Source: a bacterium
Lineage (GTDB): Bacteria > Orphanbacterota > Orphanbacteria > Orphanbacterales > Orphanbacteraceae
Reading direction: 5' to 3'
Assembly: GCA_025782575.1 (NCBI GenBank)
Contig: JALGYY010000004.1
Location: 1 to 64,000 of the forward strand
Length of the DNA: 64,000 nucleotides
A model generated the notes under the pieces. It was not told where the DNA came from and did no database searches. It saw nothing but the letters and a program-made list of their open reading frames with translations. Shown here piece after piece: positions 39,401-46,377 of the stretch; position 1 is the stretch's first letter; each line of letters opens with the position of its first letter. A program made the translations under genes and the position numbers.

Positions 39401-42114
39401 TTTACTGTCGAGCTCATCCCCACTACCAGATGTCCGCCTTTCGGAATCTCTTCGGCAATCGTATCCCGGCGTCCGGTTGAATCGAGCTTTTCGATCTCCT
39501 CCTGCATCAGGTTGGCGCTCTCGTGATTCCCTCGAAGATTCGCGATGGTGCCGGCAAGGATGAGCAATTCCCGCAGAGCATCTTTCTTTTCATGGGCACG
39601 CGCCTCTTCGATTCCCTGCTCGATATGGGCTTCGGCATTCTCCGTTCGTCTCGCCTGCCAGTTACATTGAGCCGCCACCAGAAGCGCATCGATCAGCTTC
39701 TCTTTCTCCTGGTTCTCGCGATACTTATTAACCGCACGCTCCGCCTGCTGAATTGCCGCATCGAGATTTCCTGCCATTCTTTCTGCGCGGGACAGAATAA
39801 GGCGAACATCCCCCTCCACATTCGGATCGCCTTCCCACTCATCGTCAAGAAAATCGAGAACTGTTTTTGCGGTTCGAACGGCCTCGTCCTGGCTGAAGGT
39901 TTCTAGTGACTTTCGGGCAAGCTCCAGTCCGTAAGACACGGTCTTCTCGGGAACGTCACCTTCGGAGTAGTGGTAAACAAGTTCGGGATAGACGTTTTCG
40001 AGCCGGCCGGCGTTTCTCTTTTCCAGGCGGGCGGCATACTTCCGATGGAGACCCCGCCGTTTCCGGCGTGACAGATCGGCGTAGAGAACATCATGCAACA
40101 CACCGCTGCTGAATGTCAGGCGGTCGCCTCGGGAGCGGGCGTCTTCCTCGATAATGCCGATCGAAACGAGTTTATCGACCGCGTCATCGAGATCATCTTC
40201 ATCTGAGGCAAGTGCCTCCAGATCATCGAACTCAAACGTTCTTCCAATGACTGATGCGATCGACAGAACGCGCCGCTGATTCTCAGGCAGAGTGCTCACC
40301 CGCTTCTCGATAACCTGCTGAATCGTCGCCGGAAGATCGCCGGATGAAATGTCATGATCTCCCGAAAGTTCCCAGGATCCCGTGTCATCGGGAGCGATCC
40401 CGCCGGAGTCGAGCAATGACCGGACAAGTTCTTTTGTAAAAAATGGATTTCCCTCGGCCGCATCGTAGAGTTGCTTCGTGAGCTTCTCCCCCACGCCGGG
40501 ACCACCGATCAATGTCTGCAGAAACTGACTGTGCTCGTCGGGCGCGAAAGCCTCGAGCTTGATGGAAGCGATCCTCCGGTCCCCTTCGAATCCTTCGATC
40601 ATTCGATCGAGCGGCCCCCGCTTGACCATTTCCGTGGTGCGATAAGTGCCGATTATCATCGTGGGAGTCGGTCCCAATCTTCTGATGATGTATTGGAGTG
40701 CATCAATCGATCCTTCGGCACCGTGAAGGTCTTCGAGAATCAGCAGAAGAGGTTTGCCCCCCGCCATCCGGGCAAGCACTTTGGCGAGCAGCTCGAATAC
40801 CTGAGTCTGATCCGTTGCGCCGGTCGCGCCGGACACACTGGCTGCATCGACTGAAATGGAACCGCTTGAAGCGGCTCGGAACTGCTCCATCTCGCTCAGC
40901 ATCGGAAACAGAGTGGTCAGCTGGGGAGCGAGATCGGAAAAATCGGGAATCTCGCTCGACGAACTCGCGGACTCTTTCTCCCGAAAATACTCCTGAATCG
41001 CTTCACAGAAACCGTGATAGGGAAATGCGCCGTCCTGTTCAACCAGGCGGCCGTGCAACACGCGAATGCTCCGCGCCCGTGCAAGCTCTTCCAGATGATC
41101 CGCCACGCGGGTCTTCCCGGAACCGGGCTCACCGCCGATCGTCACGAATTGACACTCCCCGCCGATCGCCGAATTGAGGCGTCGCTGAAGCTCAGCCATG
41201 ATCGCTTTTCGTCCGACGAACGGTGAAGCGGCCGGGCCCGGAGCCGTGATGACTCGTGTCGTCAGAATCGACTTGTTGATTTCGCTATCCCGCAACCGGG
41301 TTCGATATTTCCGGAGGCTCGACGCCAGCTCAGAACCGGACTGGGGACGCTGCTTCGGGTCTTTTTCGAGGCAGGACATGAGGATTTGATCGAGTGATTC
41401 GTCAATATCCGCTCCCATCTCCCGAGGAGACTGGGGGAGCTCATGGGCGATGCGATAAAGTATGGATTGAATTTCACCCGAGAACGGCGTTTTGCTCGTC
41501 AGGCACTCATAAAGAACTGTACCAAGTGCATAGATATCGACGCGGTAGTCACATGGCTGCCCCTGTACCAACTCAGGGCTGACATACGCCATGGTTCCCA
41601 TGAGAACTCCTGACCTGGTCATCCGTGTGGCGTTCGTATCCTGGGCCAGACCAAAGTCCATTAGCCGCGCCCGGATCCCTTCGCCATCACTCCGCGTGAT
41701 CATGATATTTTCCGGCTTGATATCGCGGTGCAGAATATTTCGGGAATGGGAATAGTCGAGCGCGGAAGCGATCTGGATCCCCAGGTCCAGCACCTCGCCC
41801 AGCGTCAGCGTATCCGACTGCAATATATGTCGAAGGCTTCGCCCGCTGACGACCGGCATCACATAAAAGAGAGAGTCTCCGTGATGTCCCAGATCGTAAA
41901 TGGGAACAATCGATGGATGATCCATCTGTCCCACGACCTTAGCTTCTGTGAGGAATCTCTGTTCCGCTTCCGGGGAGAGGAGTGCGGGAGGTATGAGCTT
42001 CACCGCGACTTCTCGGTTCAGTGACAGATCGTTGGCGCAATAGACAACGCCCATCCCACCACGACCGAGTTCCGATTTCAGTTCATAGCGATCGGAAAGT
42101 TTCTCGCCGATCAC
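36436..42114 (-). CDS. Kinase / STAND ATPase / tandem oligopeptide-binding fusion protein
   Basis: A 1892-residue protein with no signal peptide or membrane helix, so probably cytosolic. Residues 10-270 are a complete Hanks-type kinase: GRGGMG 18-23, Lys39, HRDIKPEN 129-136, DFG 153-155. Residues 297 to about 640 are an AAA_16/STAND ATPase with Walker A GEPGSGKT 328-335 and Walker B LLLILEDLHG near 460. A helical TPR-like stretch follows to about 880. Two SBP_bac_5-type solute-binding domains make up the rest: about 895-1390 (GHLVVGMSSTVKATDP ... LYGTGPFLFRA) and about 1405-1890 (GTIRLGIVGDGRRLDP ... LVGTGAFRVIRYDP). The start is GTG. I infer a peptide-sensing signalling protein; SgrR is a smaller precedent for a cytosolic SBP domain. 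Confidence 0.9.
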   Translation of the reverse strand: MIGEKLSDRYELKSELGRGGMGVVYCANDLSLNREVAVKLIPPALLSPEAEQRFLTEAKVVGQMDHPSIVPIYDLGHHGDSLFYVMPVVSGRSLRHILQSDTLTLGEVLDLGIQIASALDYSHSRNILHRDIKPENIMITRSDGEGIRARLMDFGLAQDTNATRMTRSGVLMGTMAYVSPELVQGQPCDYRVDIYALGTVLYECLTSKTPFSGEIQSILYRIAHELPQSPREMGADIDESLDQILMSCLEKDPKQRPQSGSELASSLRKYRTRLRDSEINKSILTTRVITAPGPAASPFVGRKAIMAELQRRLNSAIGGECQFVTIGGEPGSGKTRVADHLEELARARSIRVLHGRLVEQDGAFPYHGFCEAIQEYFREKESASSSSEIPDFSDLAPQLTTLFPMLSEMEQFRAASSGSISVDAASVSGATGATDQTQVFELLAKVLARMAGGKPLLLILEDLHGAEGSIDALQYIIRRLGPTPTMIIGTYRTTEMVKRGPLDRMIEGFEGDRRIASIKLEAFAPDEHSQFLQTLIGGPGVGEKLTKQLYDAAEGNPFFTKELVRSLLDSGGIAPDDTGSWELSGDHDISSGDLPATIQQVIEKRVSTLPENQRRVLSIASVIGRTFEFDDLEALASDEDDLDDAVDKLVSIGIIEEDARSRGDRLTFSSGVLHDVLYADLSRRKRRGLHRKYAARLEKRNAGRLENVYPELVYHYSEGDVPEKTVSYGLELARKSLETFSQDEAVRTAKTVLDFLDDEWEGDPNVEGDVRLILSRAERMAGNLDAAIQQAERAVNKYRENQEKEKLIDALLVAAQCNWQARRTENAEAHIEQGIEEARAHEKKDALRELLILAGTIANLRGNHESANLMQEEIEKLDSTGRRDTIAEEIPKGGHLVVGMSSTVKATDPALMAFDQEAEILANSYQTLLHADDQGTLQPLLCEKWEVFEGGKKIVFSLRRDVHFHDGHHMKAEDIKRAFEEAIRFRRDDPAAAFTAIKGMQALYDGEADSLEGIQLESDYVLSIELKEALPIYPVLLTASATAIVRRVPKENGDGTDLYGTGPFLFRAHDGEKVRLERNDKYWQQDSSNVNQLTFMLGMSAKDRKSQLETGAIDIARDLTEGDLEAIQRDPRFRGRIVEALGRNTFFAFFNCISGPVARHKALREALARVVNTRDLVWRAIGRYGQPAMGLIPPGLLGHDAGRRRTTMSMDDARDQIASLNLPSPIELKVSISPMAQDTHKQLIHGLFATWRELGVEPTIVTPTETAAEAAEVTAGSVDVLLGGWVVDFVDPDDIAYGLLNSKSGHYRRFYSSEILDELLTKARTESRLEIRESTYRQFESFLEDETIILPLHHDIKYRISGPKVRGLRLGTNYPYVNYESVGKAERDATPAAHVSAVSRGTIRLGIVGDGRRLDPARVIFVDDGELCSGIFDTLMRATQDAGITPSLAEKARMMDGGKRFAFRLRDNVEFHDGRRLTARDVRSTFERLMRDKESDNQWVLSMIVGARDFILGESDDLKGFRILSTREFEIDLEEPCPFFLALLTNAATSIVPEGIEFESARTWREGLVGTGAFRVIRYDPAVALELERNPGYWRKGFPKSEKLVFEFNTPVDELESRFREGRSSLGYSFPHQSLIALRRDAELGRGYREAPSIGVNFVAFNNKTGVFSSVELRRKVARAIHESIRKTADESIVVAKGIFGPGLLGHAPSSMQNWSSLVPRSEEPIDPDGDRRTLRVLSNPGFRKNHPQLFDLGSEVLTELGFDLEIIGNTNEEYERAHDTGETDMLVGGWYADFPDAHSIIQGLLDSRVGICRTLCTAPGLQDLIDRAQFETDTATRELLYRQIEELIAREALMVPLYHEQMYRIGRPELEGLTVSFTSPFVDYANLRIRR

Positions 42115-42253
42115 GGCATGCTCGGAAGAGTAGGCGCCGAATCAAGTGACATGTTGGTATACCGGGTAAGAGGGGGAACGTTTTAGGTTTCCCGTCTATC
42201 GTATCACAACTCCTGAACTGTGCCGCGCCTGTATTCCGCTTTGTGTCGCTTTG

Positions 42254-42292
42254 ATTCTTGAGAAGGGGACTGTCCTATCAAGAATATTTTTT
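42254..42292 (+). repeat. Hairpin with terminator-like tail
   Basis: ATTCTTGA (42254-42261) pairs perfectly with TCAAGAAT (42278-42285), with GGAC/GTCC inside, and on the plus strand a T-run follows. Both neighbouring genes are on the minus strand, where no U-run follows the stem, so it is more likely a repeat-type hairpin than their terminator. Confidence 0.4.
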
Positions 42293-42318
42293 CGCCTTAG
42301 TAGAAGAAGAGCGGCGCC

Positions 42319-43578
42319 TCACCCGACCAGATTCACCAAAAACAGGCTGATCGCCGGAATGTAGGTGATGACCATTAACGCGCCGAGCAGAAGCAGTAAA
42401 AACGGCAGGCTTGCCAGATACAATGAGACGACCGGTTCCTTGAATCGATAAGATGATATGAATAGATTGAGGCCGACCGGCGGCGTGATGTATCCGATTT
42501 CCAGATTCGTCAGGAAGATGATTCCGAGATGGACCGGATGAACACCGAAGCCGAGTGCCACCGGTACGATCAGCGGCACCACCACTATCAGAGCGGAGAA
42601 AATATCCATCAGACAACCGACCAGCAGGAGAAAGATATTAAGCAAGAGCAGGAAGGTATACTTGTTGTGAACGTACTGCTGCATCCATTCGAGCAGCAGC
42701 ATGGGCACTTCGGCATCGACCAGGAAATTGGTGAGCCCCAGCGCCGAAGCGAGAATGATCAGGATCCCGCCTACGAGTGTCATGCTCTCCCCCACGATGT
42801 GGGGAATCTGCCGTAGCTTGATGTCCTTGTAGATGAAGACCTCGACGATCAGAACATATCCCGCCGTCAGCGCCGCTGCCTCCATCACCGTGATGATTCC
42901 ACTGTAAATTCCGCCGAGAATGAAAATCGGTAACGGCGCTTCCCAGGCGGCTCCACGAAGAGCCTTGATCGCCGCCCCGGCCGACACTTTTTGACGGACC
43001 ACTCCATCCTTCCGCCCCACCCTGATGCCGTAAGCCGAAAGGACCAGAACCAGAAAGAGACCGGGGAGCAACCCCGCAAGAAAGAGCTCGTCTATACTCA
43101 CCGAAGCGACATACCCGTATAGAATGAGCGGCAGGCTCGGCGGAAAGAGAAGCCCCAGACTCCCGCCGGCAGTCAGGAGACCGAGATTGAAACGACGGTT
43201 GTAACCATCCATCGTGAGTGCCGGTAAGAGCAGTCCCCCCATGGCGATGATCGTCACGCCGCTCGCCCCGGTAAACGCGGTAAAGATCGCGCATGTGGCG
43301 AGAGCAACCACGGCGAGACCGCCGGGAAAGAGCGCCCGCGAAAGATTGACCAATCGCCCGGGCGCTTTGCTGTACGCGAACAGATAGCCCGCAAACGTGA
43401 ATAGTGGAATCGCTACCAGGATCGGCGAACCGGCGAGCGTATACATGGAAACGGCGACCGATGAGATGTCGATATCCGCCTGCCAGAAGAGGACGAGCGC
43501 GATCGTCCCGAGCACGGTAAAGAGGGGCATGCCGAAGAGTGCGAGCGCGATCAGAACAATGATGAGCCCGATTATCAC
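42319..43578 (-). CDS. dctM: TRAP transporter large membrane subunit
   Basis: A 419-residue protein with about twelve hydrophobic segments and the DctM family signatures: LALFGMPLFTVLGTIAL, GSPILVAIPLFTFAGYLFA, ASGVTIIAMGGLLLPAL, TAGGSLGLLFPPSLPLILYG, LVGCLMDIFSALIVVVPLI and IGYITPPVGLNLF. It couples sodium entry to solute import. The start is GTG 43578, overlapping the DctQ stop by four bases (GTGA); the longer open frame upstream is the shadow of dctQ. It is the last gene of the TatT-DctP-DctQ-DctM operon. Confidence 0.92.
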   Translation of the reverse strand: MIIGLIIVLIALALFGMPLFTVLGTIALVLFWQADIDISSVAVSMYTLAGSPILVAIPLFTFAGYLFAYSKAPGRLVNLSRALFPGGLAVVALATCAIFTAFTGASGVTIIAMGGLLLPALTMDGYNRRFNLGLLTAGGSLGLLFPPSLPLILYGYVASVSIDELFLAGLLPGLFLVLVLSAYGIRVGRKDGVVRQKVSAGAAIKALRGAAWEAPLPIFILGGIYSGIITVMEAAALTAGYVLIVEVFIYKDIKLRQIPHIVGESMTLVGGILIILASALGLTNFLVDAEVPMLLLEWMQQYVHNKYTFLLLLNIFLLLVGCLMDIFSALIVVVPLIVPVALGFGVHPVHLGIIFLTNLEIGYITPPVGLNLFISSYRFKEPVVSLYLASLPFLLLLLGALMVITYIPAISLFLVNLVG

Positions 43579-44171
43579 AGCTCGGTCATCTCCAGGCCTT
43601 CTTCCAGTGTTTCCGGTTCCAGTCCGATGAAAAGGTTCACCACACTTCGGTAACTGATCATGAAAAAAGCGACAGGCAATACGAGTTGCAGCGTCCAGAC
43701 CGGTACTGAACCGAATGCCAGATCGCCGTACAATCGCTCGTCCACCACGAGCCGAAGAGCAGCAATGCCCAGCATGAAAGTGGCGAGGGCGGTCGCCCCG
43801 TAAACAAGGGATCGTTGTAAGGGCTTCACTCCATCGGGCAACATACGGGAGAAGATATCGATATTGATGTGGCGGGCGCTGCTCGTCGCGAGGGCCGCAC
43901 CCAGGCAGCCGAGCCAAAGCACGATGTGACGCATGAGCGGATCAGCCCAGAGGACGCCGCCATGAAAGAAGTTCCGGAGTACGATCTGCAATCCACCGAG
44001 CGCGATGAGCGTGCCGAGGAGCAATCCGAGAAAGATGACTTCCAGCCAACCGAGGGCGTTGAACAAACCGTTCAGCATGTTGCGGCGAATCAGAATGGCG
44101 CGGCCGCCGGCGAGGGCGATCAGGGCCACACCGAACAGGTAGTAGATAGTGTTACCTTCGTTCAAGTTCAC
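43575..44171 (-). CDS. dctQ: TRAP transporter small membrane subunit
   Basis: A 198-residue protein with five hydrophobic segments; the extra N-terminal one is followed by the standard four-helix DctQ body (LEVIFLGLLLGTLIALGGLQ, VLRNFFHGGVLWADPLMRHI, LGCLGAALATSSARHINIDI). It supports the DctM channel and the docking of the binding protein. GTG 44171 starts two bases after the DctP stop, so the genes are translationally coupled. Confidence 0.88.
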   Translation of the reverse strand: MNLNEGNTIYYLFGVALIALAGGRAILIRRNMLNGLFNALGWLEVIFLGLLLGTLIALGGLQIVLRNFFHGGVLWADPLMRHIVLWLGCLGAALATSSARHINIDIFSRMLPDGVKPLQRSLVYGATALATFMLGIAALRLVVDERLYGDLAFGSVPVWTLQLVLPVAFFMISYRSVVNLFIGLEPETLEEGLEMTEL

Positions 44172-44173
44172 TT

Positions 44174-45205
44174 CTAATGAGCGGCCCGGTATTCGGCCAG
44201 CAATGTTTTGACCTGTTGTAACAGTTCGGCGCTGTAAATCTTGCCGACGCCGTCATCCCATGCACCCCGCCCCGTTTCGAAAAACTGCTCTCGAACTTTT
44301 TCGCTCAGCTCGATCACCTGCACTTCTTCCTTCTTCATCTCCACAATCGCTTCCCTGTTCTGCACTCGTGTCTGTTCGGTCAGGTCACGCAGAATCGGCG
44401 CCGCTACTTCCTTAAGGATTGCCAGGTCAGCCGGGGATACTTTCCGTAACCCCTTCTTCGAAATGAGGAGCGCTCCCATGCCGTGCGTAATTGGGATATC
44501 GGTCATGTAGGAAACGCGGGTGAACCACTGGAGCGCAATACACCCCAATGGCGAGTTATAGGCTGAGTTGATCACGCCGGTCTGCAATGATGTCAGTACG
44601 TCCGGAGCCGCCAGCGGAATAGGGGAAATGTCGAAAGCCTTGAAGAAGAGCTCCGCCAACGGGTCACCCGCCCACACCCACATGCGGGAGGCGGATAGCT
44701 CCTCCGGTGTGGTGATGGGCTGCTTGCTGAAGACGTAAATAAAGCCCGCATCCACCCAGCCGAGATTCAGGTAGCCCCCGTCATCGAAAGCCTGCTGCAG
44801 CTGATCGTCAATCTTGCCGCGCACAAAGTCGAGTTCATCATGATTCCGATACATGAACGGCATTTCCAATACGCGCACTTCCGAAGCGACCGAACCGAGA
44901 CCGTATCCGGTAAAGCCGCCGCCGTGCAGCTGGCCGTTTCGAATCTTCCGCAAGACATCCTTCTCATCTCCCTGCACACCGCCGGGATAGAACTTGAACC
45001 CCACGCGATTTTCAGTGCGAGCGCGGACCTCGTCGTCCATCTCGTGCATGGAGTTCATCCACGTGCTCCCCTCCGGCGCGAGAGTTGCGATCTTGATCAT
45101 GAAATCCGCCTTCGGTTTTCGGGCGTCGGCCGAACCGGAGGCGGTCATGGTAATCACCAGCCCCAATATCAGAGCGGAGAGACGGATATGTTTAGAATAG
45201 ATCAT
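44174..45205 (-). CDS. dctP: TRAP transporter solute-binding protein
   Basis: A 343-residue periplasmic DctP-type receptor. The signal peptide (about 1-28) precedes IKIATLAPEGSTWMNSMHEM, the typical first strand and helix, then VGFKFYPGGVQGDEKDVLRK, EVRVLEMPFMYRN, GGYLNLGWVDAGFIYVFSK and the ligand-region PLAAPDVLTSLQTGVINSAY. The Arg that clamps carboxylates in most DctP proteins falls in a region here reading SASRMWVWAG; whether it is used is unclear, and partners of TatT often bind hydrophobic ligands. It overlaps the TatT gene by 14 bases. Confidence 0.88.
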   Translation of the reverse strand: MIYSKHIRLSALILGLVITMTASGSADARKPKADFMIKIATLAPEGSTWMNSMHEMDDEVRARTENRVGFKFYPGGVQGDEKDVLRKIRNGQLHGGGFTGYGLGSVASEVRVLEMPFMYRNHDELDFVRGKIDDQLQQAFDDGGYLNLGWVDAGFIYVFSKQPITTPEELSASRMWVWAGDPLAELFFKAFDISPIPLAAPDVLTSLQTGVINSAYNSPLGCIALQWFTRVSYMTDIPITHGMGALLISKKGLRKVSPADLAILKEVAAPILRDLTEQTRVQNREAIVEMKKEEVQVIELSEKVREQFFETGRGAWDDGVGKIYSAELLQQVKTLLAEYRAAH

Positions 45206-46115
45206 CGACTTCTTCCAGTAGTTTGAGTGACTTCTCGGCGGCGATCATGTTCAGCAGTCTGTATGGATCATTCGGAATCGGCTCGGCGTTGATGATCCCT
45301 TCCAGAGTTTCCGTGAACAGATCGACATCCATCATGCGATAAGAGTAGTAACGGGCGTAGAAGTACCGGGAGAGGAGAAATGTGTTTCCGCTGACAGCGA
45401 AGGCTTCCTCGAAATTGGCCGCCGAAGCGTCTACATCGCCCCCCATGATTTTCGGCTTGAACGCATGAAGGGATCCTTGTAACACAAATGGCATCCCTTC
45501 GAAGAAGGCGCCGTCCAGTTCGATCGCCCGATCGAGCAGCGCTTGCACTTTGGAGATGTCCCGTATGACCGAAGTCTGGTCCAGGTGCAGACTGATGTAC
45601 TGTGACCAGCAGATCGCCGCCCACACCGCCGCCGGGACATCGTTCCTGCTCATGGAAGGGACCAGCTTTTCGAATTCTTTGAACGAGATCCCCCGATCCA
45701 TCGTCAATTCGCATGATCGAGACAGTGCGGTCCAGGCGTGGTTCAGTCCCTTGCTGTAGAGGAGCGAGGCGTAGTCCGGATCTTCCTCCTCCATATAGGC
45801 AAACCCATAAAAGAAGTAGAGCATGGCGGCGTTCAGCCGGATATCCTCGTTATCCGGGTCGGTCCGGACCATCCCCTCCAGCAGAAAGAGGTTGGACGGA
45901 ACGGCGTCACGGAAAGTACGGGTATCATCGGACAGAAAAGCCGCCTCCCTCGAGTTCTCGAGCAGCGGCACCATCACATGATCCACCGAATATTTGGTGA
46001 TGGAACAGCCGAACAGGGGCGTCAACAGCAGGGTCAGGCAGAATGCCCGTTGGAAGCGCAAGCTCACCCGACCGAGTCTGTTTGCCACGGAGCGTGACCC
46101 ACCGTTTATCAGCAT
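45192..46115 (-). CDS. TatT-type TRAP T-component lipoprotein
   Basis: A 307-residue lipoprotein with a signal ending LLTPLFGC and the mature body of the TRAP T-component family: MVRTDPDNEDIRLNAAMLYF, FYGFAYMEEEDPDYASLLYS, KGLNHAWTAL, then VPAAVWAAICWSQYISLH and FLLSRYFYARYYSYRMMD. These are TPR-like helical hairpins forming a trimer around a pore in Treponema TatT. In the TatT-TRAP scheme it pairs with the DctP receptor and may bring hydrophobic ligands across from the outer membrane. Start 46115 is the nearest ATG before the signal peptide; the frame is open further upstream without support. Confidence 0.85.
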   Translation of the reverse strand: MLINGGSRSVANRLGRVSLRFQRAFCLTLLLTPLFGCSITKYSVDHVMVPLLENSREAAFLSDDTRTFRDAVPSNLFLLEGMVRTDPDNEDIRLNAAMLYFFYGFAYMEEEDPDYASLLYSKGLNHAWTALSRSCELTMDRGISFKEFEKLVPSMSRNDVPAAVWAAICWSQYISLHLDQTSVIRDISKVQALLDRAIELDGAFFEGMPFVLQGSLHAFKPKIMGGDVDASAANFEEAFAVSGNTFLLSRYFYARYYSYRMMDVDLFTETLEGIINAEPIPNDPYRLLNMIAAEKSLKLLEEVDDLF

Positions 46116-46223
46116 GGCGTTATGGTCATTTCTCTCATTTTCCTGGTTTCCGAGATATTGACAGCGCCATTCTAGCATAGACCTCAGAATCCCACATGCT
46201 GGCCTCTGCTCCCTCCTTCCTCG

Positions 46224-46260
46224 CTGTTTGCTTTCCATTATATTGGTTACGAGGGAGGGG
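46224..46260. repeat. CTTTCCATT repeat, copy 4
   Basis: CTGTTTGCTTTCCATTATAT then TGGTTACGAGGGAGGGG, closest to copy 1 at 3201. It lies in the gene-free 46116-46377. Confidence 0.65.
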
Positions 46261-46320
46261 GCTGTTCTGCCCACGTCGCCTTTCTCTGAAACGATTGGGT
46301 CGCGCGAGGAGTTCCGTCGA

Positions 46321-46373
46321 ATAATAGACCGGTGAGTCACTATCGTTTTGAGAGTCAGGCTTACATAATCCGG
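46321..46373. repeat. GTCAGGTTTACATAATC element, copy 6
   Basis: ATAATAGACCGGTGAGTCAC, a dyad TATCGTTTTGAGA, then GTCAGGCTTACATAATCCGG. It ends five bases before the stop of the kinase gene on the minus strand. Confidence 0.7.
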
Positions 46374-46377
46374 GAGC

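Noticed and set aside
42254-42292. Intrinsic terminator of the TRAP operon
   Set aside because: The T-run follows the stem only on the plus strand, whereas the operon is on the minus strand.
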